DNA of 64,000 nucleotides, from contig NZ_JPRD01000013.1 in assembly GCF_000817815.1 (NCBI RefSeq), positions 1 through 64,000 of the forward strand. The letters are read 5' to 3'. The notes beneath the pieces were generated by a model. That model was not told the origin of the DNA. It worked only from the letters and a program-made list of their open reading frames with translations, and did not search any database. This DNA is from Vibrio owensii CAIM 1854 = LMG 25443 (lineage in GTDB: Bacteria > Pseudomonadota > Gammaproteobacteria > Enterobacterales > Vibrionaceae). Position numbers and translations under genes: made by a program. How positions within the stretch are numbered: the stretch's first letter is position 1; the number at the start of each line of letters is the position of its first letter. Below, piece after piece: positions 40,864-48,420 of this stretch.

Positions 40864-43385
40864 CACAACACCTCGCTTTGCAAACTGGATACTACAGGCT
40901 TGCTGACCAATCGCCACAGCGGAATCAAGGTTGCAATCACCGCCACCAAGATGGTGATCGCCGCAATACTGAGGGCATCACTCCAATTCCACAGATAATT
41001 TAAGCTCCAACCAAAAGCGCGCAAGGTGACGATGTCTGTCAGAACATAACCCACCATGGCAGCGAGGGGCAGGGCGATAATCAGAGTAAAACTGACCAGA
41101 GCGACGATCTGTCCGACCACCATGGTCATTAATTTACGACGACTAACGCCAAGTGCATACAGCCTTGCAATGGCGGCTTTACGCGCGTCGAGTAACATGA
41201 AACAAGCACTGAACAAACCAATCACCGCGACCATCAACGTCACGCCATTGAGCGCACGCGTAATGGCGAAGGTTTGCGAGAATATATCCAAAGCGATGGA
41301 TTTGATTTGCGCCTGATCGTAGAGCTGACTTGGATGCAGATTCAATTGCTCGCGCAGTTGCTCGTATACGATTTGTGGGTCACCAGATACTTTAATGCCA
41401 AGGCTTGTCGGCAAGTCGGTAAAGCCGCTCTCTTGCCATAGCTTTGGTGCTAATAAGACTTCACCGTTAGGTGAGCCGTAATCATGGAATACCGCACCCA
41501 CAAGCAGGTTCTTGTTTGGAACGGCATCAAGCGTGAGCTCGCTACCCAGTGATAAACCCAGTTTGACCGCGGTTGGCTCACTGATAGCGACTAACTCACC
41601 TTGGTAAAAGCGTGGCCAGAAGTTATCCAAATGCGATTTGAACACCATGGTTTGCTCTAAGGTGTCTTTGTCTTTGGTGCCAAGCAAAATCGGTAAGCCT
41701 TGCAGATTATCGTCGACGTAGTATTGCTTGTAGACGGTCTCAACATTGTCGAACTGTCCTAATGCGCGCTCTACATCAACGATTTCTCCTTGGGCAGGGC
41801 TAACGTAAATATCGGCGTGTAGCCTTTGTTCTAACCACTGTTTTAGGGTGGACTCGAAGCTACCCACTAGCGTGTTCATCCCCATATTGGCAGTAACGGC
41901 GAGTAGCAGTGCCATCATGGCGAGAGAAAGCGGAGAAATCAGCTCGCGCAGCTCAGCAAACAGATACTGCATCAAACCAGAACTGGTGCGCTTTTCACAC
42001 CAATTGGCTAACATGCTGAGTGTTTTGGGTAGGTACAAAGGAATCGACACCACAAGCACGCCGAGCCACGCCATGGTGAAGCGGTGATGCTCACTCAGCC
42101 ATAACCCTGCGAGTGCGAGAGCCGTCAACGCAGCACCTATCACGAACAATTGGTTTTCGTTAGAAGCTTCAGGTGCTTGATAAAATCCACCATGAGAGGA
42201 AAGCGGCTGACGCACTCGCTGTTTAAAGTGCTGCCAACATGCTAATAGGGTGGCGGCTAACGTGAGCAGTAGCGCTTGCGCCCACCATTGCCACTGCCAA
42301 GTGCCGGGCAGCAGTGTCGCGCCATAAAGTTGTTCAAGCGTTAGTGCCACGGTCGGGTGTAACCAATGGCTGAGCTGCATGCCCAATACAAAACCGAGGG
42401 AAGCACCGATGGTAACGAGAATAGTGAGTTCAACTAACAGCGCAGAGAACACAATGTTCGGCGCAACGCCCGCCTGTTGAATCTGCACTAACAGCCGATT
42501 GCGTTTCAGCAAGCTGTACTTTACGCCGTTGTAAGCGATGAACAGCCCGACTAAAAAGGCAAGTAAGCTCATTGCCGTGAGGTTGAGGTGAAAGCTGTCG
42601 GTCAGCGAACCAAGGTCTGTACTTTGATTATTGGAAATCCATTGTCCATGTTCGCCAACCAGCTTCTGCCATTTTGTTTGTTTGTCTTTATTACCTTTAT
42701 CACCCGAATGGAAAACTGCAATGTAACTGAGCTGACCTTGTTTATTGAGCAGTTGCTGGGCAAAGCCAATGTCCATCAACATCCGGCTACCTAACTGCCA
42801 TTCGTCTGGTAGCACCACCACTTGGGTTGGAATGTCGTCCAAAGTTAGGGTTTCTACCTCCCCTAAGTTTTGATGTTGAGATTGGCTCATCATTACGATC
42901 GGCTTGCCAGCCAAAAGCTCAGGTAAAGGTAAAGCACTGTCGAACAAAGACACGTTCTGTTCACTATCCGATGAATAGCGAGAACGTGAAGAGATAGCGG
43001 CAATCAACTCGCTACCTTGCACTGACCAGCGACGCCCTTGTTCGTCTCTCACTCGCCCTTCGATTACAGGTAGCGCTGCACTGAGCCCATTTTGTCTAAG
43101 GGTGAAGTAGAGCGATTCGGGCAGATAGTTTTGCCCCGCTGGTGGAATAATTAAGTTCTGAGCTTGTGCGCTGAGCTGCTCGGTAGACTCCGCATAACTG
43201 CGCTTGGCATTGAGGTTGATAGCTTGTACCGCAACAAACAAGGTCACAGCCAGCACGATACCGATTAGAATCGCGGCGGCTTGCAGTGGCGCCTGCCGAT
43301 AGTGCGCTACAAACAGATTCAGGGCGAGTCGAGTATGAGTGAATCTGATATTTGATGGCTTAGCTTGCTTCATGGCGAAGCTCAT
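40863..43385 (-). CDS. FtsX-like ABC transporter permease, large (fused) form
   Basis: An 840-residue inner-membrane permease of the MacB/FtsX/LolE superfamily. It has two copies of the FtsX-type unit: an N-terminal helix and large extracytoplasmic domain (residues about 30-270), helices near 275-400 and 440-520, and a second extracytoplasmic domain (to about 700) with final helices near 715-825. The C-terminal FtsX domain reads ALNGVTLMVAVIGLFSACFMLLDARKAAIARLYALGVSRRKLM. It is the second gene of a three-gene operon; the ATPase overlaps its start by 26 bp, and the lipoprotein begins at its stop. The family exports or moves lipids and lipoproteins rather than importing. Confidence 0.9.
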   Translation of the reverse strand: MSFAMKQAKPSNIRFTHTRLALNLFVAHYRQAPLQAAAILIGIVLAVTLFVAVQAINLNAKRSYAESTEQLSAQAQNLIIPPAGQNYLPESLYFTLRQNGLSAALPVIEGRVRDEQGRRWSVQGSELIAAISSRSRYSSDSEQNVSLFDSALPLPELLAGKPIVMMSQSQHQNLGEVETLTLDDIPTQVVVLPDEWQLGSRMLMDIGFAQQLLNKQGQLSYIAVFHSGDKGNKDKQTKWQKLVGEHGQWISNNQSTDLGSLTDSFHLNLTAMSLLAFLVGLFIAYNGVKYSLLKRNRLLVQIQQAGVAPNIVFSALLVELTILVTIGASLGFVLGMQLSHWLHPTVALTLEQLYGATLLPGTWQWQWWAQALLLTLAATLLACWQHFKQRVRQPLSSHGGFYQAPEASNENQLFVIGAALTALALAGLWLSEHHRFTMAWLGVLVVSIPLYLPKTLSMLANWCEKRTSSGLMQYLFAELRELISPLSLAMMALLLAVTANMGMNTLVGSFESTLKQWLEQRLHADIYVSPAQGEIVDVERALGQFDNVETVYKQYYVDDNLQGLPILLGTKDKDTLEQTMVFKSHLDNFWPRFYQGELVAISEPTAVKLGLSLGSELTLDAVPNKNLLVGAVFHDYGSPNGEVLLAPKLWQESGFTDLPTSLGIKVSGDPQIVYEQLREQLNLHPSQLYDQAQIKSIALDIFSQTFAITRALNGVTLMVAVIGLFSACFMLLDARKAAIARLYALGVSRRKLMTMVVGQIVALVSFTLIIALPLAAMVGYVLTDIVTLRAFGWSLNYLWNWSDALSIAAITILVAVIATLIPLWRLVSKPVVSSLQSEVL

Positions 43386-44070
43386 GTTTGTTTACTTGAT
43401 GACTGTTCTGTAGCTGACTATTATCCAATCGCAGCCGTGTTTTCATAAACTCCGCGCAGTCAGGACTGTGGGTGACTAACAGCACTGCCGTATTGCCTTG
43501 GGTGGTGATTTCACTGAGTAGCTTCATCACTTCTAACCCCGCTTTTTGGTCGAGGTTACCTGTGGGTTCATCGGCGAGTAGAAGCTTAGGTTTGTGTGCC
43601 AATGCGCGTGCGATAGCGACTCGTTGCTGTTGACCGCCGGAAAGGGCAGAAACATGTCTGTCGAGAAGTTGACTGATGCCTAGAGTCTCGACCAAATAAT
43701 CGCACCAGTCGTTCCATTTCTTTTGATTCAAATGCAGAGGGAAGGCGATGTTTTGCTGCACGTTGAGCGGCGTTAATAGATTGAATTGCTGGAAGATAAC
43801 ACCGAGTTTTTGGTGTCGAAATCGGCTCCATTGTGGGTCTTTCCAAGCCGTCGTGTTATCGCCATCTAACCACAACTCACCTTCGGAAAGCGGCTCAAAG
43901 CCAGCGATGATGTTGAGTAAGGTGCTTTTGCCGCTACCACTGGCGCCCGTCAACGCAACACTCGCTCCTGTGTTCAACGTGAAGTCGACCCCTTCCAACA
44001 CGCGATGTGTCTCTTTGCCATCAACAAAGCTTTTGCTGGCGTGTTTGAGTGTGACAAGTGGGCTTTCCAT
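43360..44070 (-). CDS. ABC transporter ATP-binding protein, LolD/MacB-type
   Basis: A 236-residue ATPase of the LolD/FtsE/MacB group. Walker A GASGSGKST (about residue 38), Q-loop region QQFNLLTPLNVQQNI, signature LSGGQQQR, Walker B LLLADEPTGNLD and the H-loop LLVTHSP are all present. It energises the FtsX-like permease encoded directly downstream with a 26-bp overlap. It is the first gene of the operon. No substrate can be stated; the attached AttH-like lipoprotein resembles the AttEFGH layout described in Agrobacterium. Confidence 0.93.
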   Translation of the reverse strand: MESPLVTLKHASKSFVDGKETHRVLEGVDFTLNTGASVALTGASGSGKSTLLNIIAGFEPLSEGELWLDGDNTTAWKDPQWSRFRHQKLGVIFQQFNLLTPLNVQQNIAFPLHLNQKKWNDWCDYLVETLGISQLLDRHVSALSGGQQQRVAIARALAHKPKLLLADEPTGNLDQKAGLEVMKLLSEITTQGNTAVLLVTHSPDCAEFMKTRLRLDNSQLQNSHQVNKHELRHEAS

Positions 44071-44245
44071 TTCCGCTCCCTGTATTCAAATGGTGTCGTT
44101 TCTTTTGGCAATCGCTATTGCAGTTAGTTCTCTAGAAACTTTAGACAACAATCAGATAAAAACAGCGATTTACATCGATTTCTTAATAACTTGTACTGAA
44201 AAGAAGAGGGAAGAGATTAAATGAGGAAGGGATATGACAGGCATT

Positions 44246-44273
44246 AAAAAAGCCCGAGTCAGACTCGAGCTTT
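44246..44273 (-). terminator. Terminator downstream of DUF3297 gene
   Basis: On the minus strand AAGCTCGAGT/ACTCGGGCTT (one G-T pair, three-base loop) is followed by a T run, 24 bp past the stop. Confidence 0.85.
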
Positions 44274-44296
44274 CAAATACATTCAGCGTAGTCAGC

Positions 44297-44542
44297 TTAC
44301 ACGTAGTACGCTTCAACTTCGCCTTTAAGCTTGATTAGCATTGGGTTACCGAAACGGTCTTTTGCTTTAGGAGAAGCAATTTTTACCCAACCTTCGCTGA
44401 TGCAGTATTCTTCTACGTCAGTACGCTCTTGACCGTTGATACGAATACCGATTTGGTGCTCGAAGCATTCTTTGATGAAGAATGGGCTACGTGGGTTACC
44501 CGCTAGGCGATCTGGTAGAGCTGGTTTAGCTGTATCTGTCAT
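44297..44542 (-). CDS. DUF3297-family small protein
   Basis: An 81-residue protein matching the DUF3297 family as I know it: PALPDRLAGNPRSPFFIKECFEHQIGIRINGQERTDVEEYCISEGWVKI. Soluble, compact, one gene per transcript, with a terminator downstream. Function unknown. No regulator can be assigned. Confidence 0.85.
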   Translation of the reverse strand: MTDTAKPALPDRLAGNPRSPFFIKECFEHQIGIRINGQERTDVEEYCISEGWVKIASPKAKDRFGNPMLIKLKGEVEAYYV

Positions 44543-44637
44543 GTTTGTGACCTTGAAGTCATTAAAAAAAGTGCGCCATTGTAGTCAGTGCAAGGCGAGT
44601 GTTCAAGGATTCTCATCGCGTTTAATGACATCCTTCC

Positions 44638-45044
44638 TTAGGCAACACGGTGTATGTTTTCGATCAAGTAGTCAATAAGCAAACGAACTCGATTGGGTAA
44701 GTACTGCCTTGAAGAATAATAGACCCAAATGGTGGCAGGTTCTCCCCAATAAGGCTGCAAGATAGGGACGATGGTCTGCTGGCGCAATCGGAAAGCTGTG
44801 TAATGGTGCTTTGAATCGCTTCCAAAGAAGGGGTTAACTCATCGAAAAGTTGTTGGCCTGTTTGCGTCAAACTCAATGAGTGAGATGAGCGAAAAAACAG
44901 TTTCACTTGCCACTCTTCTTCGAGCTTGGTGATCGCCTTACTGACCGCCGGTGCGGAGATCCCCAGCGCTCGGGCTGCTTTGGCAAAGCTGCCGTTTTTT
45001 GCGACTTGAATGAAGATAGGAAGTTGGGATGGAAGTGATTTCAT
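44638..45044 (-). pseudogene. LysR-family regulator with large internal deletion
   Basis: The 5' part encodes a normal LysR helix-turn-helix and linker helix (MKSLPSQLPIFIQVAKNGSFAKAARALGISAPAVSKAITKLEEEW to SLEAIQSTITQLS). It then runs at about 44788 into another frame. There, the end of a LysR effector domain can be read (TIVPILQPYWGEPATIWVYY, then RVRLLIDYLIEN) and stops at 44638. About 170 residues of the effector domain are missing, and the join is out of frame. The truncated open frame itself stops at 44664. It was probably the regulator of the divergent ankyrin/oxidoreductase operon. The DNA-binding part might still be made. Confidence 0.85.
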
Positions 45045-45149
45045 TAACCTTTACTCATCTTAAAAGTAACCATTTGCAACCTACAGGTTAATGAAATTTT
45101 GTTCAATACTATCGCCATTGAAGCAAAGCGCAGCAGCAACGAGGTCATC

Positions 45150-46097
45150 ATGAACTTACCAGCATTACACCAAAGCATTGTCGATAATCACTATGAGCAG
45201 TTTGTTGGATTGATTGAGCAGGGTGCAGACGTAAACCAACTCGATCCTGTGATGGGAAACGCACCACTGCATATTGCCGCGCAACAAAGCTCAACGCAGT
45301 GGGTAAGCAAGTTGTTGGAATCGGGCGCGTTTATCAATCTTCAAACACCAAAGCATGGCGTGACACCTTTGATGGTGGCGGTTTGGCATCGTAAACCAGA
45401 CATAGTGAAAGTGCTGCTCGCGCAACCAGATGTGAACACCGAGATTGTCTCTACCTTCGGAGCAAAAGCCGCGCAACTCGTCGACTTTGGCGCGAGCCGA
45501 GGTGATGTTTTTGGTCAGCACCAAGCCAAAGACATGGAGGGCATATTCGCCGACTACCAACAAAAATTCGCAGCTAAACAAGCACAATTGGCTGCTTATC
45601 AAGTCGTGACAGACGTGCAATCTAGCGACGAGCAAATGGCAGCGGCGCTTGACGCTTTGCAGGATTGGTCGACACTCAATGTAGCATCACCAGTCGATGC
45701 ATCGGGAAATGACGAACACACGGCAGTAATGGTTGCCGCACGTGATGGCCATACCCAGAGCTTACGTTTGTTGATGGAAAAAGGGGGTGACCAAACCATT
45801 CCCGATCACTACATGAAGGCGATCCCACTGCATAAAGCCGCCTACAACGGTCGTGCTGATGTGATTCGCTTGCTGGCTAACTACGCTGGATTCCATGAAA
45901 CGTTAAACACGCAAGGGCCAAACAATGGCTACACCCCTTTACATGATGCGGTTTGGCACGGACACACCGATGCGGCGAAAGCCCTTATTGAAGCGGGAGC
46001 AGAGGTGGCACTAAAAGGCTTTGACGGCAAAACACCACTCGGCCTCGCGAAAGAATACCACTACGCCGAGATTGTTGAATTATTGGAGAACAAATAA
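45150..46097 (+). CDS. Ankyrin-repeat protein
   Basis: A 315-residue protein with six or more ankyrin-type repeats in two blocks: GNAPLHIAAQQSSTQWVSKLLESGA and GVTPLMVAVWHRKPDIVKVLLAQPD in the first, then EHTAVMVAARDGHTQSLRLLMEKGG, AIPLHKAAYNGRADVIRLLANYAG, GYTPLHDAVWHGHTDAAKALIEAGA and KTPLGLAKEYHYAEIVELLEN in the second. A less repetitive linker with a coiled appearance (about 110-190) sits between. It has no signal peptide. The ATG at 45150 has GAGG six bases upstream. It ends in TAATG, overlapping the start of the oxidoreductase gene, so the two proteins are likely made together and may interact. Confidence 0.88.
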   Translation: MNLPALHQSIVDNHYEQFVGLIEQGADVNQLDPVMGNAPLHIAAQQSSTQWVSKLLESGAFINLQTPKHGVTPLMVAVWHRKPDIVKVLLAQPDVNTEIVSTFGAKAAQLVDFGASRGDVFGQHQAKDMEGIFADYQQKFAAKQAQLAAYQVVTDVQSSDEQMAAALDALQDWSTLNVASPVDASGNDEHTAVMVAARDGHTQSLRLLMEKGGDQTIPDHYMKAIPLHKAAYNGRADVIRLLANYAGFHETLNTQGPNNGYTPLHDAVWHGHTDAAKALIEAGAEVALKGFDGKTPLGLAKEYHYAEIVELLENK

Positions 46098-46765
46098 TGA
46101 ATGTACTTGTTGTTTATTGGCACCCAGAACCGAAGAGCTTTAATGGCGCAATGTTCCAAACGGCAATTGACGCGTTAGAAGGTGAAGGGCATAAGGTCAA
46201 AACATCGGACTTACACGCGATGAACTTTGATCCTGTTTCGGGTCGCCATAACTTCACGACGACCAATGATCCGGAGTTCTTCAAACAGCAGTTAGAAGAG
46301 ATGTACGCGACCGATAATGATGGCTTCGCACCCGAGATTGAGGCTGAAATTCAAAAGCTCGAATGGTGTGATCTGGTGATCTTCCAATTCCCACTTTGGT
46401 GGTTTGGGATGCCAGCGATGCTCAAAGGTTGGGTGGATCGTGTGTTTGCAATGGGGCGCACCTATGGCGGCGGTCGCTTCTATGAAAATGGCGTTTACAA
46501 AGGCAAAAAAGCCATGGTCAGTGTCACCATGGGTGGCCCAGAAGAGCTGTATGTTAAAGACGGGTGGAATGGTGATTTGGATGCGATTCTTCGCCCAATT
46601 CATCGCGGTGTGTTTGAGTTCAATGGTTTCTCTGTGCTTGAGCCGCATAAGGTGTTTGGCCCTGCAAGAAAAACGGAAGACGAACGCAAAGCTGAGCTAG
46701 ACAATTATGCGCAGCGACTCACGTCCATCTTTGAAGAACCTTCGATCAAAATTGGTCAGTACTAA
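46097..46765 (+). CDS. Flavodoxin-fold NAD(P)H-dependent oxidoreductase (quinone reductase-like)
   Basis: A 222-residue flavoprotein of the flavodoxin-2 / NAD(P)H dehydrogenase (quinone) family (MdaB, KefF, NQO1-like). Seen: MNVLVVYWHPEPKSFNGAMFQTAIDALEGEGHKV with the phosphate site, FQFPLWWFGMPAMLKGWVDRVFAMGRTYGGG at the flavin site, and MVSVTMGGPEELY. It would reduce quinones or related electrophiles by two electrons with NADPH. Its start overlaps the ankyrin stop by one base. A broken LysR gene upstream was probably its regulator. Confidence 0.92.
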   Translation: MNVLVVYWHPEPKSFNGAMFQTAIDALEGEGHKVKTSDLHAMNFDPVSGRHNFTTTNDPEFFKQQLEEMYATDNDGFAPEIEAEIQKLEWCDLVIFQFPLWWFGMPAMLKGWVDRVFAMGRTYGGGRFYENGVYKGKKAMVSVTMGGPEELYVKDGWNGDLDAILRPIHRGVFEFNGFSVLEPHKVFGPARKTEDERKAELDNYAQRLTSIFEEPSIKIGQY

Positions 46766-46815
46766 TTCCTTTTGCACACGGAAGTCGGCTTTTTCAACTT
46801 AGTTGGGAGTCCACT

Positions 46816-47118
46816 ATGAACTCAGAAAAAACACATCAAGCCCTGATCGCGTGGGGGGCGAATAAGAACCAAATCGCCAAGCTTTTACCAAGCGATATGG
46901 ATAAACAAGAAGCGATGCAACGTGAGCAGCATATCTTGGCAATTGAAGAGTGTTTGCAGCTACTTTTTCGTCAACCAGAAGAACGCAAAACCTTTATGAA
47001 CAGCGCAAGCAAAAGCGTGTTCTTTGAAGGTAGAAAGCCACTAGAAGTGATCGCATCTGGCAGTCTCGACGACTTAGTAGAAGCACACCGAATCATTCGC
47101 AGTATGTTGTGTATCTAA
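46816..47118 (+). CDS. Small protein resembling the toxin-binding domain of MbcA/ParS/Xre antitoxins
   Basis: A 100-residue soluble protein. The C-terminal half, GRKPLEVIASGSLDDLVEAHRIIRSML, resembles the DUF2384 / MbcA-ParS-Xre toxin-binding domain, where such antitoxins contact RES-type toxins. The N-terminal half is helical (LIAWGANKNQIAKLLPSDMDKQEAM). No RES toxin or other toxin gene follows: the next gene is an aldo/keto reductase 176 bp further on. It may be a solitary regulator, or a relic of a toxin-antitoxin pair. TTGGGAG precedes the ATG. Confidence 0.6.
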   Translation: MNSEKTHQALIAWGANKNQIAKLLPSDMDKQEAMQREQHILAIEECLQLLFRQPEERKTFMNSASKSVFFEGRKPLEVIASGSLDDLVEAHRIIRSMLCI

Positions 47119-47294
47119 TCTGACCTGAAGGTTTGTATTATCGCTGTGCAATAAAGTACAAATCTTCAGGCAACAATCTTCAATCTTCCTTTTCCAAGCG
47201 TTGCTAATCTTATTACCAAGCAATCGGGGCGACTCGAAACACACAAATTGCGTTTTGTTGCTGAGGTCAGCAGCAAGAGAATTGGAGAAGAATC

Positions 47295-48260
47295 ATGTCA
47301 AATAGCAACTTTGCAGCAATCAAACAAATCGGTTACGGCGCAATGGGTCTTGAGGGCTATTACGGTGAGAGTGATGACGCAGTGGCGGTGCAAACTCTGG
47401 TTCATGCTATTGAACAAGGCATGATGATCGACACTGCTGACGCTTACGGTGCAGGACACAACGAAGATTTGATCAAAAAAGCCATCGCGCAAACCAATCA
47501 AAAAGCGTTTATTGCGACCAAATTTGGCATCGTATTTGAAGAAGGCCAAACAGGTAGCACGCTAGACACTGGTTGGGGATTTCCTTTAACCATCAATGGT
47601 ACAAAAGAGTATGTTGCTCGTGCGATTGATAACAGTTTAGAGCGTTTGGGTGTGGAACAAATTGACCTACTTTACGCACACTACCTAGATCCACAAATTC
47701 CGCTTGAAGAAACGGTCGCTGCAATGGCAGACGCTGTGAAAGCGGGGAAAGTAAAAGCGATTGGTCTGTCTAACGTTACAGCGGAGCAAGTGTTGCGCGC
47801 TAATGAAATCCACCCAATCTCGGCGGTGCAATATGAATACTCACTGTTCCGTCGTGAAGCGGAAACGGACATCCTACCTGCGGTAAACCAAATCGGTGCT
47901 GCGCTGGTTTGTTGGTCGCCACTTGGTGCTGGTTTTCTGACTGGTCAGGTCAAAGAGTTGGACGAAAATGATTTTCGCAACAACAACCCAAAAATGCAGG
48001 GCGATAACTTCACAAGCAATTTAGCGCGCTTAGAAGAGATCAAGAACATTGCTGCTGAGTATAACATCACTCCGGCACAACTTGCTTTGGCATGGTTGGT
48101 CGCGCAAGGCGATAACATCATCCCAATTCCGGGTAGTCGTAAAACCTCTCGCATTGATGAAAACTTGGGTGCTCTAAACGTCACTTTGAGCCAAGAAACG
48201 CTTGCGAAGCTTGATGAAATTGCTCCGATTGGCGCTTTCAAAGGCGCGACACTGGTTTAA
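47295..48260 (+). CDS. Aldo/keto reductase
   Basis: A 321-residue NADPH-dependent aldo/keto reductase with a (beta/alpha)8 barrel. The catalytic tetrad is in place by count: Asp46 (DTADAYG), Tyr51, Lys76 (IATKFG) and His129 (LYAHYLD). The C-terminal cofactor part includes IPIPGSRKTSRIDENLGAL. This sequence belongs to the YccK/AKR13-like branch that reduces aldehydes such as methylglyoxal and 2-carbonyl compounds, though substrate cannot be set. GGAGAAGAATC is upstream of the ATG. It has its own 176-bp promoter region and a terminator. Confidence 0.92.
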   Translation: MSNSNFAAIKQIGYGAMGLEGYYGESDDAVAVQTLVHAIEQGMMIDTADAYGAGHNEDLIKKAIAQTNQKAFIATKFGIVFEEGQTGSTLDTGWGFPLTINGTKEYVARAIDNSLERLGVEQIDLLYAHYLDPQIPLEETVAAMADAVKAGKVKAIGLSNVTAEQVLRANEIHPISAVQYEYSLFRREAETDILPAVNQIGAALVCWSPLGAGFLTGQVKELDENDFRNNNPKMQGDNFTSNLARLEEIKNIAAEYNITPAQLALAWLVAQGDNIIPIPGSRKTSRIDENLGALNVTLSQETLAKLDEIAPIGAFKGATLV

Positions 48261-48285
48261 GTCTTTTACTGTGTCCCGCATTTAT

Positions 48286-48318
48286 CCCATCACTTGTTTG
48301 AACGAGTGATGGGCTTTT
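48286..48318 (+). terminator. Terminator after the aldo/keto reductase gene
   Basis: A stem of at least nine pairs (CCCATCACT/AGTGATGGG), extended inside by a G-T pair and more pairing, followed by five T. Confidence 0.9.
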
Positions 48319-48347
48319 TGATTCCTAAAGAATGGTATCGTTAAAAC

Positions 48348-48377
48348 AAAAAAGATACCGCCTATCAAGACGGTATC
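48348..48377 (-). terminator. Terminator downstream of the chitodextrinase-like gene
   Basis: On the minus strand GATACCG/CGGTATC with a ten-base loop is followed by six T. It lies 44 bp past the stop at 48421. Confidence 0.88.
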
Positions 48378-48420
48378 GAATGTTATGAATTTGGATGGTT
48401 AATGCTGATTAATCAGCCTG

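Noticed and set aside
44664..45044. A complete short LysR-like protein of 126 residues
   Set aside because: The C-terminal third is an out-of-frame reading of the LysR effector end, so it is treated as a deleted pseudogene.
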